A stretch of 64,000 nucleotides of DNA from Flavobacteria bacterium GWA2_35_26 (GTDB lineage Bacteria; Bacteroidota; Bacteroidia; Flavobacteriales; Flavobacteriaceae): assembly GCA_001800905.1 (NCBI GenBank), contig MGWH01000001.1:62001-126000 (forward strand). The letters are read 5' to 3'. A program made the translations under genes and the position numbers. Every line of letters begins with the position of its first letter. Within the stretch, counting starts at the first letter, position 1. Shown piece by piece: positions 51,636 through 60,264 of the stretch. The notes beneath the pieces were generated by a model that saw nothing but the letters and a program-made list of their open reading frames with translations, did no database searches and was not told where the DNA came from.

Positions 51636-51715
51636 ATTGTATGTATTAAATTTTAATAATTGCTCCCGTAATGGAATAAAAAACTAAAGTAATAAATAAA
51701 TCGGATTTAGCCGAT

Positions 51716-52648
51716 TTATAACAATTTTATTGAATTGTTTACAGCAATTGCAGTTCCTTCACTTAGCCAAGTATCATTTTCGAAAAACAAGGTTTGTGCA
51801 CCGGAAGTAAAGGCAATTAAATAATGACTTCCTCTAAAATAGGATTGCTGTACCGTCCCTTTTACTGTTCCATTGGGGTCTAATTGAAGTTGGTATGGAT
51901 AAACCAAATGAACTTTTCCGTTCCATTCCAATTCATTGACTTCACCAAAAAGGGAAGCAATGTATTTGTTCTTTGGATGATGATAGAGGTTTTGTGGCGA
52001 ATCTTTGGCAATAATTTTTCCGTGCTGCATTACCACTGTTTCATCCGAAAAAGACAAAGCGTCCGAACTATCGTGGGTAGCAATGATACACGTAATTTTC
52101 TTTTCTTTCAGATACTGAAACACATTTCGGCGCAAGGTATTTTTCCGAAAAGAATCGATTTGGCTAAAGGGTTCGTCCAACAATAAAATTTGAGGTTCCA
52201 AAGCTAAAACTCTGGCCAAAGCCACGCGCTGTTGTTGACCGCCACTCAAGTATTTGGCTTTCACTTTGGCGTACTCAGTCATTTCGACCATTTCGAGTAA
52301 TTCATGCACTCGAGCTTTCTTTTTATCGCTATAGATATTGGAAAGAAACTTACCTACATTTTCTTCAACAGTAATATAGGGCATTAGATCAAAATCCTGT
52401 GCCAAATATTTAATGTAATCCTCACCTGGAATCAAATTGTATTTGGGACCTAAAATAGGATTTCCATTATAATTGATGTTTCCCGAATCCAAATCGTACA
52501 AACCATAAATCAACTTGAGCAAGGTACTTTTACCGCAACCGCTTTCGCCAATGACAGCAATATTCTGACCTTGTTGCGCCACAAAACTAAGCCCTTTAAT
52601 TACGGGTTGGTCAATGTAGGTAAACGAAATATTCGTAAGTTCGAGCAT
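51716..52648 (-). CDS. ABC transporter ATP-binding protein (PotA/FbpC-like), no permease nearby
   Basis: About 310 residues from MLELTNISFTY. Walker A GESGCGKST, signature LSGGQQQRVALARVLA, Walker B ILLLDEPFSQID and the switch His in ATHDSSDA are intact. A ~90-residue C-terminal TOBE-like region (LVYPYQLQLDPNGTVKGTV) suggests import-type systems. The chosen start lies just downstream of the -7 box at 52667-52674; the 7 extra residues of the longer frame would begin inside it. The substrate is unknown. Confidence 0.9.
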   Translation of the reverse strand: MLELTNISFTYIDQPVIKGLSFVAQQGQNIAVIGESGCGKSTLLKLIYGLYDLDSGNINYNGNPILGPKYNLIPGEDYIKYLAQDFDLMPYITVEENVGKFLSNIYSDKKKARVHELLEMVEMTEYAKVKAKYLSGGQQQRVALARVLALEPQILLLDEPFSQIDSFRKNTLRRNVFQYLKEKKITCIIATHDSSDALSFSDETVVMQHGKIIAKDSPQNLYHHPKNKYIASLFGEVNELEWNGKVHLVYPYQLQLDPNGTVKGTVQQSYFRGSHYLIAFTSGAQTLFFENDTWLSEGTAIAVNNSIKLL

Positions 52649-52666
52649 GGTTGGATTTAAAGAAGC

Positions 52667-52695
52667 CAAATTTACAATGTTTAATTTGAATCCAA
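52667..52695 (-). promoter_or_regulatory. Promoter of the ABC ATPase gene
   Basis: On the minus strand, TTG (52693-52695), 18-bp spacer, TAAATTTG (52667-52674). Confidence 0.7.
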
Positions 52696-52699
52696 GAAG

Positions 52700-52718
52700 G
52701 GTTGCGACAATTTGTCAC
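52700..52718. promoter_or_regulatory. Short inverted repeat between the ABC ATPase gene and htpG
   Basis: GACAA-T-TTGTC inside TGCGACAATTTGTCACA, roughly 70 bp before htpG and just upstream of the divergent promoter. Possible operator; no family can be named and it is not a CIRCE element. Confidence 0.35.
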
Positions 52719-52786
52719 ATTTTTATAAAATGGTATTCTATTTGAAAACTGGGAAAACATCAATTTAAACTTAAAATTTACACACT

Positions 52787-54670
52787 ATGACAACTGGAAA
52801 AATTAATGTTTCGGTAGAGAACATCTTCCCATTAATCAAGAAATTTTTATACAGCGATCACGAAATTTTCTTGCGCGAATTGATTTCAAATGGAACAGAC
52901 GCTACCTTAAAATTAAAGCACTTAACAAGTATTGGCGAAGCCAAAGTAGAGTACGGAAATCCGATTATTGAAGTAAAAATTGACAAAGAGGGCAAAAAAT
53001 TGCACATCATTGATCAAGGTTTGGGGATGACGGCTGACGAAGTAGAAAAATACATCAACCAAGTAGCCTTTTCTGGAGCTGAAGAATTCTTAGACAAATA
53101 CAAAGATTCGGCTAAAGATTCCGGAATTATTGGACACTTTGGTCTTGGATTCTACTCGGCTTTTATGGTGGCTGAAAAAGTAGAAATCATCACTAAGTCA
53201 TTCAAAGACGAACCAGCAGCGCACTGGACTTGCGACGGTAGTCCAGAATTTACTTTGGAACCAGCTGACAAAACCGACAGAGGTACTGAAATTGTTTTGC
53301 ACATTGCCGAAGATTCTTTGGAGTTTTTAGAAGAAGCTAAAATCAGAGAATTACTGAATCGTTACAATAAATTTATGCCGATTCCAATTAAATTTGGAAC
53401 CAAAACAGAAACACTTCCGTTACCAGAAGGTGCTGCCGAAGACGCAAAACCAGAAACTATTGAAGTGGATAATATCATCAACAACCCAAATCCAGCTTGG
53501 ACCAAACAACCAACTGAATTAAACGAGGAAGACTATAAAAAATTCTACCACGAGTTGTACCCAATGCAGTTTGAAGAGCCGTTATTCAACATTCATTTGA
53601 ATGTAGATTATCCGTTCAACTTAACGGGGATTTTGTATTTCCCAAAATTAGGATCGGATTTGCAAATTCAGAAAGACAAAATTCAATTGTACCAAAACCA
53701 AGTGTTTGTAACGGATAATGTGGAAGGAATTGTACCAGAGTTCTTGACGATGTTGAAAGGAGTAATCGACTCGCCAGACATTCCGTTGAACGTATCACGT
53801 TCCGGTTTACAAGCGGATGCTGCGGTGAAGAAAATTTCGAATTACATCACTCGTAAAGTAGCCGACAAATTGAAAGCCTTATTCAATGACAATCGTGCCG
53901 ATTTTGAACAAAAATGGAACGACATCAAAATCGTTTTGGAATACGGAATGTTGTCTGAAGATAAATTCTATGAAAAAGCAGGCGCTTTTGTTTTGTACCC
54001 AACGGTAGATGACAAGTACTTTACTTTGGACGAATTGAAAGAGCAACTGAAAGAAAAGCAAACCGACAAAAACAATAAATTAGTCTTGTTGTATGCTAAC
54101 AATAAAGAAGCACAACATTCGTATATCGAAATTGCCAAAGAAAAAGGATACGAAGTCTTGTTGTTGGATTCGCCAATTATTTCGCACTTGATCCAAAAGA
54201 TTGAGGGAGACAATAGCGAACTTTCTTTTGTTCGTGTCGATTCAGACCATATTGATAATTTAATCAAGAAAGAAGATACTGCTATTTCTAAATTATCTGA
54301 AGAAGAACAAACCAGTTTAAAAACAGTAGTGGAAACGATTGTACCAAAACAAAACTACACGGTACAATTGGAAGCCCTAGACAGTCAGTCGGCGCCATTC
54401 ATTATTACGCAACCAGAGTTCATGCGTAGAATGAAAGAAATGAGTCAATCTGGCGGTGGGATGTTTGGAATGGGTACTATGCCAGAAATGTACAACCTAG
54501 TGGTAAACACCAACTCCGATTTGGCTACTACTATTTTGAACACCCAAGACAAAACCACTCAAGAAAGCTTGATCAAACAAGCCTTAGACTTGGCTAAATT
54601 GTCTCAAAACTTGTTGAAAGGAGAAGCCTTAACCGCTTTTGTGAAACGTAGTTTTGATATCTTAAAATAA
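52787..54670 (+). CDS. htpG: Molecular chaperone HtpG (Hsp90)
   Basis: ATP-dependent dimeric chaperone, 627 residues. The GHKL ATPase has FLRELISNGTDATLKL, IIDQGLGMTADEV and IIGHFGLGFYSAFMVA; the middle domain has LNVSRSGLQAD with the catalytic Arg region; the C-terminal dimerisation domain follows. A low-complexity Gly/Met-rich loop (SGGGMFGMGTMP) precedes the last ~60 residues. Own leader; terminator at 54689-54725. Confidence 0.96.
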   Translation: MTTGKINVSVENIFPLIKKFLYSDHEIFLRELISNGTDATLKLKHLTSIGEAKVEYGNPIIEVKIDKEGKKLHIIDQGLGMTADEVEKYINQVAFSGAEEFLDKYKDSAKDSGIIGHFGLGFYSAFMVAEKVEIITKSFKDEPAAHWTCDGSPEFTLEPADKTDRGTEIVLHIAEDSLEFLEEAKIRELLNRYNKFMPIPIKFGTKTETLPLPEGAAEDAKPETIEVDNIINNPNPAWTKQPTELNEEDYKKFYHELYPMQFEEPLFNIHLNVDYPFNLTGILYFPKLGSDLQIQKDKIQLYQNQVFVTDNVEGIVPEFLTMLKGVIDSPDIPLNVSRSGLQADAAVKKISNYITRKVADKLKALFNDNRADFEQKWNDIKIVLEYGMLSEDKFYEKAGAFVLYPTVDDKYFTLDELKEQLKEKQTDKNNKLVLLYANNKEAQHSYIEIAKEKGYEVLLLDSPIISHLIQKIEGDNSELSFVRVDSDHIDNLIKKEDTAISKLSEEEQTSLKTVVETIVPKQNYTVQLEALDSQSAPFIITQPEFMRRMKEMSQSGGGMFGMGTMPEMYNLVVNTNSDLATTILNTQDKTTQESLIKQALDLAKLSQNLLKGEALTAFVKRSFDILK

Positions 54671-54688
54671 TTCGAGCTTCGTATAAAA

Positions 54689-54725
54689 GAAAAACCCTGC
54701 TAGTGACTAGCAGGGTTTTTTGTTT
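54689..54725. terminator. Bidirectional terminator between htpG and the barrel receptor
   Basis: CCCTGCTAGT / ACTAGCAGGG, A-tract before and T-tract after; ends at the stop codon of the convergent gene. Confidence 0.92.
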
Positions 54726-56836
54726 TAATTTCCAATTATTCCAGAATCTTCTTTTTTATCCTTGTTCAATAAAATTGGAGTTTCTCTAGCTAATTTATTT
54801 TTGGTTGGAATCTTGTAATTAATACTAAAACCAAAACGACGGGTATCTTGTTTATTATTCAAAAATAAAGGAGTATTTACCGAATTGAAAACAATGCGGT
54901 TTGTATTCAGTAAATCATCCACATTGATTGAAACAGACAATCGATCGTTGAAAAACTTCTTTGAGAAGGATAGATCCAGCGAGTTGTTAAAAGGTTTTTC
55001 TGCAAGGAAATAATAGTAATTCCCATTAGCAGTAATATAACTAAAATTAGTTACAAACTTAATTTTACTTGGTAAAACCAATTGTGACATTAGATTATAA
55101 ATCCAAAAACCACGAGTATCCAATGTAGGAATTTGGTGCAACTGATAGGCTGCATATACAAATAGAAAGTTCATCTCATCTGGATTGACATTCATTTTCA
55201 TCGTTTCGGCTAGACCTTTAGTAAACAACATGTACGGAATTGGCATTCCTATGTTGAAGTTATGCACTTTAAGTTCTGGTACATTCTCAAAAGTATTGAT
55301 CACAACATTCGAGCGGGGATTCAAGTTTATGCGTTGCACTACTTGATTTTTCGTATTACTAACCGAATATCCGATAAATGCATAATCGTAAGCACTTAAC
55401 TTCACTTCATAATTATCAAAAATAGTAGGTTGTAAATTAGGGTTACCCGTATTATCAATATTTTGATTTTGGTAACTTGTATTGTTTGGGTTCAACGCAG
55501 AAGTACTTGGTAACGTAATTTTCTTATTGTAGTTCACATTAAAGAAAACATTCTTGTTCAAGTTGTACTGTGCACTGGCGTTTGGAAAAAAACGGAATTG
55601 CTGAAAAGGTATTAATTCAGTAGTAAGTGTCTTTCCAGTGATAGAATAATCTTCAGCGCGTCCACCTAAAATAAAACTTAAGCTTTTAAACTTGGTTTGT
55701 AATTCAAAATACCCTGCAGTAGTACTTCTTTCATAATCTAAATTCGTAATCCCTTTACTTTGCGTTTGAAAAATTAAATCATCACGAAGTCCACCAAAGC
55801 TAATTTTCCCTTCATCCGAAAATGAAATGGGTTGTGAGTAATCAAATTTAAAATTCAAATATTTCTGAAAGGAAGAATTGTCGAGAATAGGCGCAACGAT
55901 TCCTGCAGTATTTAGCAAAAATTCATTCGTATTCTGATTGAAATTTAAAACAAAATCCAACTTCTTTGTTTTGTCGTCAAATCGTTTTTGATAAGTGGCT
56001 ACAGCATCTTGTCGAATAGATTGAGAATTTGTAGCATCTAATGAAGAAAAACCAATTCCTTTAGAATCTGTATCACTATTATTATTATTTAGATTTAAGT
56101 CGTAGTTTAATAACAAGCGGTCTTTTTTCAAATCAAATGTTAAAGACGATTTCATGAAGTTAGACCTCCCTAGTCGATCCGAACTAATCTGAGAAAGTAA
56201 CGAACTAACCTGATTTTCAATTTTAGTAAAAGAACCCCAAGTAGCACTTTCTCTATAATTTTGACCCATATTTAATTGCCACCCAAAATACTTGTTCTTA
56301 GCATTAAGCAAAATACTATTGTTGACTCTCCATCTTAGACGATCATAATTAGTAACATTAGTACTATTGGTGTAGGTAGCACTTAAAAAGTTCTTTGCAT
56401 TTTTATTGGTGATAATATTTAGAATTGCACCTCCTGAAGTTGCTGGAAATTCAGCACCTGGTTGGGTAATAATTTCAATTCTTTCAATCGCATTGGCAGG
56501 CATCCCTTCTAGAAAACCGTTCAGTTCATTAGAAGAAATATTTAACGGACGACCGTCCATAAACACTTCTAATTGTTTTCCCTGATACATCATTCCGGCA
56601 ATATCTGAAGCAATTAAACCCGGCAATTTTTTCAATCCTTCTAAAACAGAACCAGAATTCAAACTCGGCTGACTGGCAAAATCAAAAATGGTACGATCTG
56701 CTTTTTGCTCAATAGCTTTTTTAGTTTTAGTAATAGTCACTTCTTTTAATTCCTCAGCTTTTTTGGAATTCTCTTGAGCAGAAATTTGGAGAACTGATAC
56801 AAAAAACAAGATGGGTAAAATAAAAATATTTTTCAT
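54725..56836 (-). CDS. TonB-dependent-receptor-like outer-membrane barrel protein
   Basis: A 703-residue protein with signal peptide (IFILPILFFVSVLQISAQ). A plug-like domain (~30-150: LPGLIASDIAGMMYQGKQL, ITQPGAEFPATSGGAILNI) is followed by a long barrel of OMP_b-brl_3 type ending RRFGFSINYKIP plus a short tail. The N-terminal carboxypeptidase-regulatory domain frequent in this family is absent. No SusD or TonB gene is adjacent. A -7-like box (TACCTTTG, 56891-56898 minus) lies upstream. Ligand unknown. Confidence 0.9.
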   Translation of the reverse strand: MKNIFILPILFFVSVLQISAQENSKKAEELKEVTITKTKKAIEQKADRTIFDFASQPSLNSGSVLEGLKKLPGLIASDIAGMMYQGKQLEVFMDGRPLNISSNELNGFLEGMPANAIERIEIITQPGAEFPATSGGAILNIITNKNAKNFLSATYTNSTNVTNYDRLRWRVNNSILLNAKNKYFGWQLNMGQNYRESATWGSFTKIENQVSSLLSQISSDRLGRSNFMKSSLTFDLKKDRLLLNYDLNLNNNNSDTDSKGIGFSSLDATNSQSIRQDAVATYQKRFDDKTKKLDFVLNFNQNTNEFLLNTAGIVAPILDNSSFQKYLNFKFDYSQPISFSDEGKISFGGLRDDLIFQTQSKGITNLDYERSTTAGYFELQTKFKSLSFILGGRAEDYSITGKTLTTELIPFQQFRFFPNASAQYNLNKNVFFNVNYNKKITLPSTSALNPNNTSYQNQNIDNTGNPNLQPTIFDNYEVKLSAYDYAFIGYSVSNTKNQVVQRINLNPRSNVVINTFENVPELKVHNFNIGMPIPYMLFTKGLAETMKMNVNPDEMNFLFVYAAYQLHQIPTLDTRGFWIYNLMSQLVLPSKIKFVTNFSYITANGNYYYFLAEKPFNNSLDLSFSKKFFNDRLSVSINVDDLLNTNRIVFNSVNTPLFLNNKQDTRRFGFSINYKIPTKNKLARETPILLNKDKKEDSGIIGN

Positions 56837-56890
56837 TGTGATAATTTGGTTTGGTTCTTTAGACTACTGACCAACCGTTTTGTTACAGTT

Positions 56891-56898
56891 CAAAGGTA
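56891..56898 (-). promoter_or_regulatory. -7 box before the barrel receptor gene
   Basis: The minus strand reads TACCTTTG, 54 bp before the ATG; -33 not evident. Confidence 0.45.
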
Positions 56899-56972
56899 AG
56901 TTATTGATAAAAAAATTAAAACTATGACAAAGAATCCCGAACTTTGTTGCCAGAAACAACATTCATACTATT

Positions 56973-57383
56973 ATGACTTTAGAAATCGGAACTCCTGCAC
57001 TACTATTTTCAGCTACCTCGTTAATTCTTTTGGCTTACACCAATCGATTCTTGACCATTGCGAGTATTATTCGCGGACTAAAAAAAGTATATAAAGAGAA
57101 AGAAAATAGCATGATTTTATTGGAAATTAAAAACCTCAACCTGCGCCTAACCTTAATTCGGTATATGCAAATGGCTGGTGTATTGTGTTTGTTCTTGTCT
57201 GTTTTTGCCATGCTATTATTGTTTTTTGACGAGCAAGGAATCAGTATTTATTTCTTCGGAATGAGTTTGTTAAGTCTTTTAATTTCGCTTGGTTTGTCGT
57301 TTTGGGAAATTAGTATTTCAGTCAATGCCTTGCGTTTGCATTTAAGCGACTTATCGGATATGGAAAAAAAACAAATCAATTAA
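56973..57383 (+). CDS. DUF2721 domain-containing membrane protein
   Basis: A 136-residue protein with three hydrophobic helices (~8-28, ~65-90, ~92-115) and the DUF2721 motif TPALLFSATSLILLAYTNRFL plus NLRLTLIRYMQ. Function unknown. Six bp before the alkB gene, so co-transcribed. Confidence 0.85.
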   Translation: MTLEIGTPALLFSATSLILLAYTNRFLTIASIIRGLKKVYKEKENSMILLEIKNLNLRLTLIRYMQMAGVLCLFLSVFAMLLLFFDEQGISIYFFGMSLLSLLISLGLSFWEISISVNALRLHLSDLSDMEKKQIN

Positions 57384-57389
57384 ATACTT

Positions 57390-57992
57390 TTGAATTTGTT
57401 ATTCAATACAGAACCGCTTACACTTAGCCTGCCTGACGCTGAGATCATTTATTATCCTCAGTTTTTTGACAAAGAACAAGCGGATCAAATTTATGCCGAA
57501 TTACTGCAAGAAATAGCTTGGCAACAAGATAATATCACTGTTTTTGGCAAAACCCATCCGCAGCCGCGTTTAACCGCTTTGTATGGCAATGAAGGAAAAC
57601 CCTACTCCTATTCCAATATAACTATGCAGCCAAATCCTTGGAATACTCTTTTGCAAAAAATAAAATACTTAATTGAGTTTAGAACGGAATGCCAATTTAC
57701 CACCGTATTACTCAATCAATACCGAGACGGCAAAGACAGTAACGGTTGGCATTCCGATAATGAAAAAGAATTGGGCACCAACCCAATTATTGCTTCGCTA
57801 AGCTTTGGGGCAGAACGAGTATTCCAACTCAAACATAATACAATAGCCGATGCAAAAAAGAGCATAGTATTAGAACACGGCAGTCTATTACTAATGAAGG
57901 GGAGTACCCAACATTTTTGGAAGCACCAAATTCCAAAGACGACTAAACCAATTGGAAATCGAATTAATTTAACTTTTCGCTCCATTAAATAA
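57390..57992 (+). CDS. alkB: AlkB-family alpha-ketoglutarate-dependent dioxygenase
   Basis: Fe(II)/2-oxoglutarate enzyme that removes alkyl lesions from nucleic acids; 200 residues, like the human ALKBH2-type short forms. The iron site is GWHSDNEKELG (HxD) with the distal His in GSTQHFWKHQIP; 2-oxoglutarate binding is RINLTFRSIK. TTG start at 57390, 6 bp after the DUF2721 stop. The substrate (DNA or RNA) is not determinable. Confidence 0.92.
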   Translation: MNLLFNTEPLTLSLPDAEIIYYPQFFDKEQADQIYAELLQEIAWQQDNITVFGKTHPQPRLTALYGNEGKPYSYSNITMQPNPWNTLLQKIKYLIEFRTECQFTTVLLNQYRDGKDSNGWHSDNEKELGTNPIIASLSFGAERVFQLKHNTIADAKKSIVLEHGSLLLMKGSTQHFWKHQIPKTTKPIGNRINLTFRSIK

Positions 57993-57997
57993 TTGTT

Positions 57998-58005
57998 TAT
58001 ATTTG
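57998..58005 (+). promoter_or_regulatory. -7 box before the sterol desaturase gene
   Basis: TATATTTG, 18 bp before the ATG at 58024, with TTC about 19 bp upstream. Its TTG is in frame with the gene and could be mistaken for a start. Confidence 0.5.
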
Positions 58006-58023
58006 GATTCAAATCGATCCATT

Positions 58024-58836
58024 ATGCAAACTATTATTGATTATTTTTCGACCATTCCGTCTGCGCACAGAAGCTTGATTTTAGTAGGCGGAATTACTAT
58101 TTTTTGGCTAATTGAAAATGCATATCCGTTGTTTCAATTCCAATACCGTAGATGGCATCATGCCGGCATTAACATCTTTTTTACGCTTACAACGATTATT
58201 GTCAACTTTTGCTTGGCCTTTATTTTATTGCAAGTTGCAGATTGGTCCTACCAAAATAACTTTGGAATTTTACAATGGCTACCCAAAATGCCGATCGGAC
58301 TGTATGCATTAATCGGACTTTTATTACTTGATTTAATTGGAGCTTATTTAGTTCACTTGGTAGAACATAAAGTGAAAGTTTTGTGGCGATTTCATTTGAT
58401 TCATCATACTGACACTTGGATTGATACCACATCGGCTAACCGACACCATCCCGGTGAAAGTGTGATCCGATTTGTATTTACAACCTTAGGTGTTGTAGTA
58501 GTTGGAAGCCCTATGTGGCTGGTTTTTTTATACCAAACCTTATCGGTTGTTGCGACTCAATTCAATCATGCCAACATTGCATTGCCTAAAAAAGTAGATG
58601 TGTTTTTGAGTTATTTCATAGTATCGCCAGATATGCACAAAGTGCATCACCATTATGTAATGCCCTATACCGATAGTAATTATGGTAATATTTTTTCTGT
58701 TTGGGACCGATTGTTTGGAACTTTTATGATTTTACCTAGGGAAGAAATTGTCTTTGGAGTGGACACTCATATGCAACCCGAAGAACACAATGATTTGAAG
58801 AATTTATTAAAAATACCTTTTCAGAAAAAAAAGTAA
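58024..58836 (+). CDS. Sterol desaturase / fatty acid hydroxylase family membrane protein
   Basis: A 270-residue integral membrane di-iron enzyme with about four TM helices. Histidine clusters are HLVEHKVK, FHLIHHTD, ANRHHPGE and MHKVHHHYVMP, the FA_hydroxylase set. Substrate (fatty acid, sterol-like lipid or carotenoid) unknown. The ATG at 58024 is preferred; the in-frame TTG at 58003 belongs to the promoter box. Confidence 0.9.
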   Translation: MQTIIDYFSTIPSAHRSLILVGGITIFWLIENAYPLFQFQYRRWHHAGINIFFTLTTIIVNFCLAFILLQVADWSYQNNFGILQWLPKMPIGLYALIGLLLLDLIGAYLVHLVEHKVKVLWRFHLIHHTDTWIDTTSANRHHPGESVIRFVFTTLGVVVVGSPMWLVFLYQTLSVVATQFNHANIALPKKVDVFLSYFIVSPDMHKVHHHYVMPYTDSNYGNIFSVWDRLFGTFMILPREEIVFGVDTHMQPEEHNDLKNLLKIPFQKKK

Positions 58837-58942
58837 AGTGCGGCTATTGAACTAATTATTTTTTTTATTAATATTGATAACTGATTTTAAATCAGCTTGT
58901 ATTAACGTATCACTAAAAAACTATTTGAATTATTTTCATCCA

Positions 58943-59221
58943 ATGAAAAAGAGTAGCCGTAAAGAATTAAGTTGGGAAGAGACGGAAAAATTGATGACTT
59001 TGGCCCTAGAAGAAAGAAACCCTTTTGAAATTATTAAAAAAGAATTTGGCTTAGTGGAAAAAGAGGTTTTAGAAATTATGAAAAAGAAAATGCCCGCAGA
59101 AAAATTCGAAATGTGGAAAAAGAAAGCGGCAGCCAACAAACCAAAACCAAAACCGGTAAAAATTGATGATTTTGACGACGAATTGGATGGCAAATATTAC
59201 ATCAAAAATAAATTAGACTAA
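58943..59221 (+). CDS. DUF2805 domain-containing protein
   Basis: A 92-residue protein, DUF2805/TIGR03643 family: KELSWEETEKLMTLALEERNPF, FGLVEKEVLEIMKKKM and KFEMWKKK. Helix-turn-helix-like layout but the function is unknown. The tail is Lys/Pro-rich then acidic. The start at 58943 was chosen because the family begins close to this Met; the longer frame adds 23 unrelated residues. Confidence 0.85.
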   Translation: MKKSSRKELSWEETEKLMTLALEERNPFEIIKKEFGLVEKEVLEIMKKKMPAEKFEMWKKKAAANKPKPKPVKIDDFDDELDGKYYIKNKLD

Positions 59222-59228
59222 TTCACTA

Positions 59229-59256
59229 AACTCCTGAACAAACAGGAGTTTTTTTA
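59229..59256 (+). terminator. Terminator after the DUF2805 gene
   Basis: ACTCCTG / CAGGAGT with loop AACAAA and seven T's, 16 bp before the next ATG. Confidence 0.9.
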
Positions 59257-59271
59257 TTCGATATACAAATC

Positions 59272-60210
59272 ATGAAAAAATTATTTTATGTACTCTTATT
59301 GATTGCATCTACAACTGCTTTTTCGCAAAATACGTCAGGATTTACAACAGAAAACATTGCTGTAAATTCACTTTTAAATGGGACTTTGTATGCTCCAATC
59401 AAGCAAAATAATACAACCAAGCTAGTCATACTCATTGCAGGATCAGGTCCAACCAATAGAGATGGAAATCAAATTGGACTGACCAATAATTCGTTGAAAT
59501 TGTTAGCCGAATCCTTAGTTAAAAATGGCATTGCCGTTTATAGTTATGATAAACGTATTTTTGCTCAAATGGCTTCTGGAAAATTAGATGAGGCAAGCCT
59601 TTCATTCGACAACTTTATAGACGATGCTAAAGCAGTAGTGCTTTATTTCAAAAATCAAAAAAAATACCACTCCATTACTGTTGCTGGACACAGCGAAGGA
59701 GCCTTAATTGGAATGGTAGCGGCTAATGGAAATGCCGATGCCTATATCTCAATAGCTGGAGCAGGTCGTCCTATAGATGAAGTACTTTTGGAACAAATTG
59801 AAAAACAAGCGCCTTTTCTAAAAGAAGAAGTAGAAAAAAACTTAGCTGCTTTAAAAAGTGGAAACACCTTCGAGTTAAAAAACCAAATGCTAGCTTCATT
59901 ATTTAGAGCGAGTGTGCAACCGTATATGATTTCATGGATCAAATACCATCCGCAAAATGAAATCAAAAAATTACAGATTCCAAGCTTGCTAATCAATGGC
60001 GACAAAGACATTCAAGTTAGCGTGCAAGACGCACAGCTATTACTACAAGTAAAACCAGATGCTCAACTTCAGATTATTCCCAACATGAATCACATTTTCA
60101 AAGTAATTCAGGGAGACGATGCCGAAAATAAAGCATCCTACACCAATCCTGAATTACCAATATGCAAAGAATTAACCTCAACAATCACTACTTTTATTCG
60201 TTCATTATAA
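59272..60210 (+). CDS. Secreted alpha/beta hydrolase
   Basis: A 312-residue exported protein (signal peptide KLFYVLLLIASTTAFSQ). KLVILIAGSGPTNRDGN forms the oxyanion strand, VAGHSEGALIGMVA the nucleophile elbow, LLINGDKDIQVSVQDAQ the Asp and MNHIFK the His. Acyl-peptidase or esterase activity is possible; substrate unknown. It lies right behind a terminator and 54 bp before an M61 peptidase. Confidence 0.9.
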   Translation: MKKLFYVLLLIASTTAFSQNTSGFTTENIAVNSLLNGTLYAPIKQNNTTKLVILIAGSGPTNRDGNQIGLTNNSLKLLAESLVKNGIAVYSYDKRIFAQMASGKLDEASLSFDNFIDDAKAVVLYFKNQKKYHSITVAGHSEGALIGMVAANGNADAYISIAGAGRPIDEVLLEQIEKQAPFLKEEVEKNLAALKSGNTFELKNQMLASLFRASVQPYMISWIKYHPQNEIKKLQIPSLLINGDKDIQVSVQDAQLLLQVKPDAQLQIIPNMNHIFKVIQGDDAENKASYTNPELPICKELTSTITTFIRSL

Positions 60211-60264
60211 AGTGTAACATTTACCTAAAAAAGAATACTAACAACCCAATCTAAATAATTCAAA

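Noticed and set aside
52700..52718. CIRCE element before htpG
   Set aside because: The sequence lacks TTAGCACTC and GAGTGCTAA arms; only a short GACAA/TTGTC repeat is present.
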